A stretch of 64,000 bases of DNA from Trema orientale (Eukaryota > Streptophyta > Magnoliopsida > Rosales > Cannabaceae), in contig JXTC01000193.1 in assembly GCA_002914845.1 (NCBI GenBank), forward strand, positions 247,199-311,198, given 5' to 3'. The translations under genes and the position numbers were made by a program. The notes beneath the pieces were generated by a model. That model did no database searches, was not told the DNA's origin, and was given only the letters and a program-made list of their open reading frames with translations. Below, piece after piece: positions 50,528 through 61,700 of the stretch (the stretch's first letter is position 1; each line of letters starts with the position of its first letter).

Positions 50528-50860
50528 AAAGACATATGATAGCCTACAAAACTTCTTTCGACTCATTAAATTGTTTATCAAATAGTAATAATTTCTCGAT
50601 TTATTTTATACGGTTATAATTCGGAGATAGATCTGCATAGAACTTGGTGATGCTGCATGTTACAAATGAAATTAAAGAGATAATTTATACTTAAAATTAC
50701 AAATAGTCTTTATGAAAAAAATGAGTGTACAAGGAGAATTAGAGCAAGAAGACTGAACAACGATGGATTACAAGTGTTTTTTTCGCTTCACCTTTGAGTC
50801 TCAGTGTCCTCAACATCGGCTCACTGTAGCTTGGAAGCCATGGTTTTGAATTACTCTACG

Positions 50861-52628
50861 GCATGGATTTAAATACAGTAGTGGATAATATATATATACC
50901 TAAATTGTTTGGCTATTTCTCCATTTGAATGGTGAATCAAAAACTATTTTCTTGATCCTTATGTATATATGACTATCATTATGTAGTTGATATCAATGAA
51001 TACTATGGATCATATCTCAGCGATTCTTTTTCAATTGCTTCAACTCCTGGAGATGATTACTTAAGCATTCATATTCGCACATTAGGTGACTAGACAATAC
51101 AGCTTAAATATGTTTTCTTGGAGGTATATACAGTCTTTTTGCATATCACTAATCAGTTTATCTGTTAGTTTACCAGCATTGATATATATAATATAATCTT
51201 AATTTTTTGATTTTGGCTTCTAATTATTACAGATATTCCATGCTCAATCTATTAACTAAAATGGCCTTCTAAGAGCTGATATTGAGCAAGTTAATGATAA
51301 ACCCAAATATGCTTCTGTAGTCACTAATTTTTAACTAATCATATGATATTCACTGTTAATTTAAGTATCAGATTTTATTATGTAAGCCTATTTAATTTCA
51401 CGTTCGAGTTGCCAAAATTTATCATTCTTTTAATAGAATTTGATCACTCTGAACTTTCACTTATGTGCTACCCAATTGATCACATCTTTCAGACTGGCAG
51501 GATGCCAAGGCTCCAAACTGACGGGCCATATAGTGCACCAGCACAAGACTACAAATAATACGAAGTTATCCTCTTTATAGGCCTCGGAATTGGCACCATG
51601 CCTATGATCAGTGTTCTCAAAGCTGTTCTTAACGATGTAGAATAGTATAAAGAGATCGAAGATGGGATGGTAAATAATGGAGTTAAATGCAACAAGAGAA
51701 AGCACAATGAGACAAAAAATGCCTATTTCTACTGGGTCATTCGGGAGCAGGGCTCGTTTGAGTAGTTCATGGATTTGATGAATGAGGTGGCCGATAAGGA
51801 CATTTATAAGGTTATTGAGCTTCACTACTATTGTACTAGCGTATATGATGAAGGAGATGCTCCCTCTTCCTAGATAACTATGCTTTAGTCTCTTCATCAT
51901 ACTAAGAATGTGGTTGATATTGTGTCAGGGACAAGGGTCAAAACCCATTTTGCAAAGCCAAATTGGCATCGTGCCTTCAAGCACTTAGGAAGAAAGCATG
52001 TCGATAAACGAATTGGTAAGTATTGGATTCCCAAGCTAATTGACTTGCTTAATATGCTACTCCATATATATCAGCTATTATACTACTTTTTATATAACAG
52101 TTCATATATATGAGAAAAAAATTAGTATCCCTTTGTTACTGAATTATATGCTTCTAATTAAAGAGTCATATTATACGTCTTGAATCTGTGTAAGAGCATT
52201 AAAGATTTGATGTTACAATAAAAATCTCTTCCATGAGTGATCTACACATTCACGTTGACTATGAAAAGGGTTTTTAATTAGTCTCAAAATAAACATAAAT
52301 TTTTTCTTTTTCTGTAGACATATTTCACCACTATAACATATAGGGACATAATAACTGATTAGTCACATTAGTTGGTATAAAATACTACACGCATGTGAGA
52401 ACTCATACAGATTAAGGTAGAAGGTCAGCGTTGTACACTTCCTGTATTTGTTTTGTTTGCTTTGAATAATTGTAGTGGTTTTATTAATTTTATTTTGTTT
52501 TTTCTTTTTTCGCTGCAGACGTGTTTTATTATGGTCCGCCTACACTAAATAAGGAGCTAAAGTAGCTATCTCAAGACTTCTTCCGGAAACTAACCACCAA
52601 TTTTGACTTCCACAACAAGAACTACTAG
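50861..52628 (+). pseudogene. RBOH 3' fragment, inverted relative to its flank
   Basis: Exons 8-12 of the left RBOH appear here on the plus strand: part of exon 8 (50861-50931), exon 9 (51021-51123, TAG at 51091-51093), exon 10 (about 51231-51308), exon 11 (51501-52015, with TAA and TAG codons) and exon 12 (52519-52628, FDF...tail). The exon 9 acceptor neighbourhood is altered and several stops are present. Nothing upstream of exon 8 exists in this copy. The FAD-, NADPH- and C-terminal regions are recognisable, but no protein can be made. The exon 11 donor (GGTAAG) is intact here although lost in the left copy. Confidence 0.88.
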
Positions 52629-52689
52629 AAAAATTACAACTATATATTGATAAAGTGATATAACCATAGAGCGCAAAAATATCCCGTGC

Positions 52690-52830
52690 ATAGGTGAAGT
52701 TGCCAGTGGAGTCTAAACAATCCGAGAGTAGGTGAGGTTGTTACTAGAGTCTAAACAACCCGTGAGTTAGTGAGATTGGCACCCTTGTCTAAACAATCTG
52801 TGTAGGTAAAGTTGGCACCAGAGTCAAGAC
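52690..52830. repeat. degenerate tandem repeats of about 40 bp
   Basis: At least three units of the type GTGAGATTGGCACC...GTCTAAACAA (about 52695, 52730 and 52765) begin where RBOH homology ends (about 52677). Nothing comparable is in the left copy, so this may be part of a retroelement leader or LTR brought in at the rearrangement junction. Confidence 0.6.
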
Positions 52831-53939
52831 TATTGTAAAGGTTAGGTAAGCCTTAGATGAATTCATTCCATTTGTACAAGGGTTTGTCAAGCCCATAACT
52901 TTGATCCGTTAGTGGAAAGCTCAAAGAAAGTTGCCAAGAGCCGGGAATGTAGACAAATCGTCGTGTTTGTCGAACCTTGTAAAAATCAAGTTTTCATTTT
53001 CTCTATCCATACACTCCTTACTTTATTGCAAACTGTTTGATTTTGTGTTTATTATTTAGTGTACTTAATTTACTTGGTATTATTTCTATATGTTTGGTAT
53101 TATTATTGATCTAACTTAAAAGTTTCAAAATAGTATATGATTTTATATAGTTGAAAAGTTTTTTAAAAAGTTTTAAAACTTAATTCACCCATATCTTGAG
53201 TTGTTAATCTTGGGCTAACAATTGTTGGGGGGTAAAATTCGTTCAGCTTATTTTATGACCTATATAGGGCCTACAAAATGTATTTATATTTTTATAGGGT
53301 CCTCAATTTATGAGAAAATAGGTAATACCAATTTATGATTATCAAGTTTCAAATCAGGCATTATCTGGTAAATATCTTATTTTGATTAGGTTATCCAAAA
53401 ATAAATTATTATTAATTATCTAATCAATAGAGTTTCTTATTAGTAAAATACCTCTTATTTGCCTATAAATATATAGTATTCTTTTTCATTCTATACGACA
53501 TATATTCCATTCTATTCTCTCAACAAATTCTCTACACAATCTCTATTAAAATTTCTGTAGTCGTCCTCTTTATTCTTTTGTGTAGTTTAACTGATTTTTT
53601 CCTCTTTTGCAGGGAAATCAGAATTACGTGAGGGTTTAATCTCTGTAAAGGGTATATACGCAACTCTCATAAGCACATTCCAAAAAATTAACTTACCTAT
53701 TTTTTCTAGATGCATGATTACAAGTGGTCCTAGACCTCCTATAAAATTCAATTATAAATCTTAACATTTACATTCTACACTTGAGTTTTTATAAAGAAAA
53801 TTAAGAAAACTTACTTAGGATAGACTTAAAATGAGTACTCTCTGAAACAAACATATAGAGAATGTCAAGAGATAAATATTTATAAAAGAAAAGAAAAAAA
53901 GAAAAGCAACTTAATGAATTTAATTATTTTATTTATATT
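52831..53939. other. spacer between RBOH fragment and right arm
   Basis: AT-rich; no gene or clear element recognised. The sequence around 53200-53230 (GGGCTAACAATTGTTGGGGGG) resembles an LTR boundary, but no partner was found. Confidence 0.4.
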
Positions 53940-54249
53940 AGTTTCATATATATATAGAGAGAGAGAGAGAGCAAAAGACGACTTTTTCCCCGACCAAATT
54001 TATAAATACTTATATACAAATAACTATATCCAGTGTGGGGAAAAAATCTTATGCAGCGGAAAAAATATTTTACTATTTTCTTTTGACATAATCACGTTCA
54101 ATAATTGAGCATGATAGGGCTATCTATTCTAACCATATCTTAATAGTGTGGTCCCATTTTATATAAGATAAGATATGGTTGAAACTTGTACAAATATATT
54201 ATGTGATGTAATTTAATTGCTCCAAGCACACATAACGAATCTGGTTGCT

Positions 54250-54830
54250 CTCTACAATTTCAAGGTGTTTAGTAGCTATTAATTCCAATGTCAGTCAAAA
54301 CTGATTCTGCTCCTGAAACTATGTATTAATTCTCTCTTTATAATACTCTATTTTCTATTTTATTGGTATTTTAAGGTAAAATATGTAATTAGAGTAGAGA
54401 GGCAAACCAATGATTTTTCTATTCTTCAATTATTGATATTTCATGAGAATATTGGCATAATATTACTCACTAAATCGACATGCTTATTTACTTAAGTTCT
54501 TTGCAGTACTTTCTTATATTTATCTAACTCAAGAGTACAAATTTGGTTATTTAATGTAATAGACCAAGATTAATACGTTCAACTCATTTTTACTAAAAGT
54601 TAATTAGAAACTCAACCAAATTTATTGACAAATTAATTAAATAGGTCTATAGAACCTCAATTTAATTTAACTCACGCATACTGAAATTATGACATTTGTG
54701 AGCCCTAAATATTGACTCTAAAAACTTTAAAAGGGACATAAAACCCAAATTAGGTACATGACTAGAGCAACACGTGCACAAAGCCTAGTCGACGCATGCT
54801 AGCCAATAGCATATGGCCTAATCAAAATGT
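54250..54830. other. stretch of right arm absent from left arm
   Basis: About 0.55 kb between the matches at 54060-54150 and 54790-54880 has no counterpart near 18720. It contains a second version of the AAACTATGTATTAATTCTCTC word also seen at 54980, so a local duplication in the right arm or a deletion in the left arm are both possible. Confidence 0.55.
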
Positions 54831-55770
54831 TCGGTCAACTAAGATAACTCAACACGACTCAGGGTTGTGTGCAATCAATGTTAGAGTGAAGATTAATTCT
54901 AAAATTAATATCTATTCTAGTAAATAATATAATTATTCTAATAGGTATTTAATCAAATTAAGATATTAAAAATCTTACTCCTAAAACTATGTATTAATTC
55001 TCTCAATCTATAGCATTTGAGCTACATTCTATAATCAATCATTGTTTTGCCCTTTTACTCTAGTTACGTATTTTACCTTAAAATATTAATAGATAGAAAA
55101 TGCAATGATACCGTTTAAGTCAAAACTTACATTTAATGGATAATTCTAATCAATTATAAAATGAAACTCATTCAACAATTAAATACTTTACTAAGTTTAA
55201 TTATCCAAGAAGCTATAATTCTATAAGTTAGTATTCATATATATTCTCTTAGTGTGGGAGTTTCATTGTCTATGAAAATATGGTCACCACATCCATAGAC
55301 TTATTTTATTAAGATAATTTATTTGTTTTTTTATCTTCTATGAGACTATGACTATGAATAATCCCGATATCGACATAAATGCACATAATAATATAATTGA
55401 TTGGACTCATATTCAAATAGTCAACAATCATATGGATGAACAAAGTATTAATTATTAATTAACATACCTTATAAAGTCCAATGAAAATTTACTCATTGTA
55501 TAAAAGTAAATGCATTTATGAGCATAGTTCAAACAATTTATCACACAACTTAATAATGACATTCTCTGAACTTCTCATAATAAATTGTGCCCAATGGTAT
55601 AATAAGACTGAAAGAAATTTGATGAGAAACCATCACATTATAATACATAACTTAATCATGACATTCTCCAATCTTCTCAAAAACAAATTACGTCCAAGCT
55701 ATAGTATAAGAAAGTGACAAGGGATACATCACACATTTTTTGCATACATCAAATTATAATAGCACAATGC

Positions 55771-58700
55771 TTAGCTTATTAACCAACGTTCAATTTTTCT
55801 GTAAAAAATGCTAGGACCATAGGTAGAAATAAACATGTCAAAAAGGAGGGGAAACTGCATCCATATAAACAAGAGAGTTGGAAGGCAAGCTAAAACAATG
55901 ACTGAATTTTTAACCCACAGCTCTCTACGAAACATAATGAGAAGCGCAACACAAAACGCTATCGTCATTGTTGCAAGAGATAAGAGAAGAGTGGAAAGGC
56001 CTATAATCATCTTTGTTGGCAAGGATTTGAGGAAATCTTCTTCAGCGTAACGTGACGTTAAGATTCCTAAAAACATTAGCACTGAAGCTATGGAAGAAAA
56101 GAGTGATATGGCATCTAATATGATGAAAATGTTGAAAAATTTTTGTCCTAAGAACAATGGAATACCATCTTGATTATTTCCTCCAGGAACAGTGAATGCT
56201 ACCGCAAACATTACAGTAACAATAAGAGCACCTACAACAGTGCAAGAAGTCGCTGTACCTTTCATCCATTCTTCCGCAGCTTTCATCAACGTACAATGGT
56301 TTTTTGTAAAGGACTCTCGTGGTGTCTTTGATTCGTTATTCTTACTTTCCAAACGGTCAGGTGACATAATTCTCTCTACTTCCTGCATTTGTTTGATCCA
56401 AAGCATTAAATGCATTAAGACATATAAATTCATTTACATTGTTTTAAGTGTATGCTATAAAAAAGGTCACATTTATACTGTACATAATTATTTACTTCTT
56501 TAGTTAGTAATTAATTGAAAAATATCATCATATATAAAATATACTTAATAATAGAAATGGAACAAAAATTATATCTCTGATTTAGAACATCCATTGCATG
56601 CTAACAGGAGAATGAATTCAAGCTAATGTAACATTTTTATTATGAGTATTGTAGTCTAAAGCTACATTAATACATGCGCTTTGCTTTAGCCTAGATGATG
56701 TGATTTTCTCCTGTACTTCAAATTCACAATATAGAGCTTGGAATAGTAATTAGTACTCTGATTGTACAGCATGTCAACGTACATGATTACTCTCTTTGGT
56801 GATGATATTTTACTTATCAAAGGCTATAATGTACTTATTTTTCACTAGAATGGTATAAATTCTACGTTCATTATATATGGAAAAATTTGGAGGAATGAAC
56901 CATTTGAAAGTTAGTTTTAAATAAATGCCTAAGTTTTAAAACTCTTTACATAATAGTCTTATTATATTATTGAGTATGATACTGAGCATAGTCGACTATC
57001 TTATTGAGTATAATCAAGCATTATATACACACACACATTTAGTTGGAGTAATTTTCAAACATTTAAAATTTAAATGTCATATTACCTAAGCTTAGATTAG
57101 TCATATAATGACTAAAGAACTCGCATGAAACAATAATCATTCATTAAATCAAGTGTCCACTTTAAATGGATTTAGATATTTCAGCTTTGATGATAAGAAA
57201 ATTACAATCTTTTGAATTATATTCGGCAACCCATGTAAATGTCTTTTGGAAAAATTACTATATGATTACGATTTTATAAGAAGGCATACCTTAAACCATT
57301 GTAATTCCCTCTGCATTTGTAAAGCTGCACCTTGAATTCTATTAAGTTGGTTGGAGGGTGCCAATAATCCCGCCACATGTAACATATTATTTCCAGAGTT
57401 ATCCGTCTCAGTTGCCATTGCTTGTTTAGAACCAAATCCATGTATAAGAGAGAAAATTTTTGGTTGACGAAATTCAATAGCATGCATAAAAATGGTTGAT
57501 CCTTTTTCATTTTGGTGCCATATAAGTTCAGGAACCATTTGTAGCACGCTAACAAAAAACTCCACATTCCCTCGAGCAGTAGCTTCCCATAGTGCCTCAC
57601 ATAAAGTATTAACCATGTTTTGGTCTAAAGCTTTCATCTCTTGGGATATAAGACCGAGGAGTTTAAATGAATGGTGGTGGACTAATTTCATTTCATATAT
57701 ATGCTTTAGTCCTAGATCAATAATGAAGAAAATTTTAACTTTCTAAACCAATACATCAAATAAATGGGATAACAAAAATATGAAGAGAAAGTTATGATGA
57801 AAGATCAGAAGTTTTAGATAAGGGTTTTAAGAATTACCTAGAAGCTCAAGGAGTTTTGAAGCTACTAGTAGTAATATACCTGTGACCGAAAAAAAAATTC
57901 CTATCACATATGTATATATACATATATAGTACGTAATAAAGTATGACCCGTAATTATTTTTTCTCTTAAGTTTGAGGTAACAACGTTTTTTATGAGACTT
58001 TTCTTCCACTATATAAATTGCTTAATAAAGGAAGCTATATAAAAGAAATATTATTGTTAATGATTATCAACTTTTTGTCGTCACAAATAAATATGTATTT
58101 CAAGAAAGTAATAACTAAACATACCTGAGCAAGTTATATTCCCCTTATGTTTTGGGCTACCATCCCGAATATCAATAAGAATGTCATTATAATTGGCATA
58201 CTCATGTCGTTTTATGTATACACCTACATATTACAAAAGAGACTCAATTTGTTAAAGCAACTATTAATTTGCTTTGAGCAAAATATTTAACTACCATTCA
58301 AAGGACAAAGTTATCGCCATACTAAAATTATAATGCAATACAAAGCAATTATCTGACAATTTATTTCAACATGGGTGCCTGTTTATTAGTCTTAAAAAAA
58401 TACATTTTTTTTTTATCTTATAGTTAATATTCCAAGATATTAGTTAATATATGGGATATATCAACTAGTTGCAATATCCAGAAGATGTTTATATAAGGAA
58501 ATTCCTATTTAAAATAAAACCATGTTTAAAATAAAATCAAATTATGCCTGTCAAGGTAGTGGCACAACAGTAGATAAAAATATTGAGCCCCTTGGTCAGT
58601 CTAACCACATAAGATTTCAGAAAGATGATATTTTGAAAGTATCAAGGACATCTTGATCAATGCTAAGGATCTTCTTAATCCTAAAAAAGTCTTAAATAAT

Positions 58701-61700
58701 TATTTCTTCATTGTAAAAAAGTACTTGACTTATGATCAAGAAGTCATTGACATTCTTAAAAGTGTTATTTTTAGAAAAATATACAAAAAAGTTATTTTAA
58801 CCAAAATTAGACCAATCCCTATCGTCTTCTCGATTTCAGCCCATCGCATGAAGCTCTTGTATAAAAAGCTAATGCGGGCCAAGTCTTGAGCCCTTAACGC
58901 CAACTTGTGGACTGTGACAACATTTGAGAAAATTAGGCTATTTGTGGCCATTTTAGAAAATAATTGTAAATTTAAGGTGGACTCAGTTTTTTCTACATTC
59001 AGTACTGTATTTTAAGAAAATATCTTTTTTTTTCAAATTTTTTTAGAGAAATACTATTTTTGAAATAGTAACTAGTAATCACTAACGAGTTTTCGAGCAC
59101 TAGTAATTAAATGTATTTATAACTAGTATATAACCTATAACTAGTAACCTGCTTTCAAACATTGGCAACTAGTAAGCATTTTTAAAAGTGGCAATTTTTT
59201 AAAACGATTTGAAAAAATTAGTATTTTTTTCTTAAAAAAGGACACGTGACTTGAATAAAAACTAATTTTTTCTTCATGGTACAAATAATGTCCTTAGAAA
59301 CATTTTAGATGGGATAAACATCTAATTAATTAGGTAAAAAAAAAAACATAATGTCCTTAGAAACATTTTAGATGGGATAAATTTTTTGAACTTGATGGTA
59401 CAAATACGTTGATCATTTCTCAAAATAAAGGTCAATAAATGATCAAACTCAACATAAAGAGGACAAAAATGTAAATGTATATTGATAAAAATTATCAAAA
59501 CAAGAGTTAAAAAAAAATTATTAATCATCTATGATTTGACAAATATCTCATAATATATTTTATAGTATCTTTTAGTAAGAAAATTATCGTTCTATTACAT
59601 TAGTTAATTATGCAGTATTTTCATACAAGACGATAAGATAAAAGAAGACAATTAGAGAAGACATATATATCAAAAAATAAAATATAAAAACATATTGAGG
59701 AAAAAGGAGAAATGATGTAACTAACACTTGTATAGCCAGTGTTGCCAAAATCTGAGTTTACTTCCGCTAAGAAATGCAGTGGACGAACATGCCAATTCGA
59801 AAAGTGGGGATCGATCCCGATGGTCTGAAGCAAAAGCCAACCTTGGGCAACGCTTGAGCAAATGAAAAGCAATGTCTGTATTGTTATTGCAAATAAACAT
59901 ATTAGTCAACAAAAATTAATATTGGAAAATTACTAAACTTTTTTAAAAAAAAAAAAGGAAACCCTAGTATTAGTTTAAATATTATTGTTTACATGTTATG
60001 TTTATCCGTTGATTATGACTTTCAAATTGAAGTCATATCACTTAGATGCCCATTTAATTTTTTATATCACTTAAATTCTCTAATGTTTAAATTGCACCAC
60101 TAAGGTTTTTTTATTCACGACTCTTATTATTTTCGGCCGTCGAATAACTCCAATATTTCTTAGCCATATTTTATGAGAAAAAGATATCTATTACTACCTT
60201 TTGATAAATAATACCAAGAATACTATGTTCAAACTTTTACTTATTTTTGTACTACTTTTTTTTAGAAAAATAACAAACTCTTGCTAAGAAAGACCAAATA
60301 ACGTCGTAGAATTTCTATTTTTTCTTATTTCTTTTTACTACTAGTTTACTTGTAGCTGATAACATTAAAACTAATTACCAATTTATTATTAGAAATCATA
60401 AACTAATTAATTTTTGGAAACTAGAAACCAAATTTGTTACTAAAAACTAACAACTATATTGGTTTTCACCATAAATATCATAACTATTTAGTTAATAAAA
60501 ACTAAAAACTAAATTAGTTTCTATCATCAACAGTATAACTATTTGATTAATTCAATTATTGATTACTAGAAACTAATTTGGTTATTGAAAACTAGTTGCC
60601 AGAATCCAAAAACTAATATATATTTATGTTGCTTTTACTTCAAAAATATAATTACTTAATTTGAGATTTTGATCATATTCTTCAGCGTCTTTGTTCAATG
60701 CCTCACCCAATTCTTGCTACAGGGCACTCTTCAAAAAAGAAATTATAATAGCTTTCAAAAAACTTTCATTGTTTCCTGTAATTTGAAAAAGAAACCACAA
60801 TAGTTTCTAAGAGATTTTTGTAATTTCCTGTTATTTACTTATCTACAGGGTATTCTGCTAAAAGGAAATCACGATGGTTTCCAATGATTTATTTAGCTAC
60901 AAGATATTTTGCAAAAAAAAAACCACAATAGTTTCCCGGAAATGTTCATGGTTTTATGTGATTTACTTACGTACAGGACATTCGGCTAAAGGAAACCAAA
61001 CTAGTTTTTAGGAAATCTTTGTGCTTTCCTGTGATTTACTTACGCATAAGACTTTCGGCTAAAAGAAACCAAACTGATTTTCAGGAAATCTTTGTGGTTT
61101 CCTGTGATTTACTTACTTACAAAATATTCCGCTAATAAGAAACCAAATTAAACCAAATTGGTTTTCAGGAAATCTTTGTGGTTTCGTATTAAAAAAAAAA
61201 AGATGACTTATTTACTAAAATGCCACTGAGTTTTTTAACTTTCAAAGTATTTAAAAAAATGCAATTAAAAAGTCGTACAGATTTTTTTTATTTTTGAAAG
61301 GTCGTAAATTTGATAATATTTTTTGAAAAATAGGTATAAATGTCCAAAACCCATATTTTATTAATTATAATTTACAAGCTGAGAGAAATTTACAATTCAA
61401 ATTATATTTTATTTTGAAAAACATACTCTCAGAATATCCAAAGTAGTTAGACTCATATGTTCAAATATCCAAAATAGAAAGAGTTAGGAATAGAGACGTA
61501 ATAATGGACCGCCTCTCTTGGCCTATTTTAGCCGCACTCATCGCAGGCTGTAGGATGGGCCAGCCCAGTCTGTTATTTTTATGGGCCAGACTGGGCTGGC
61601 TCACTAAAGAAAGGACGGCCCAGCCCATCCCATGTGGGCTTAGGTGGGTTGGCCCATGAGCCAAGATAGTCTAGCCCGCGTGCTAGGATAGGCTGTCCTA

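Noticed and set aside
52690..52830. CRISPR-like regular repeats
   Set aside because: Units are imperfect, contiguous and lack unique spacers; this is plant nuclear DNA with degenerate tandem repeats.
53200..53235. Possible LTR edge around AACAATTGTTGGGGGG
   Set aside because: No partner LTR, target duplication or primer site could be found nearby.
57274..57600. 108-codon minus ORF (and 15875-16201 on the left)
   Set aside because: Alternate frame of ankyrin/PGG exon 5; the true frame carries the ankyrin motif and joins in phase with its neighbours.
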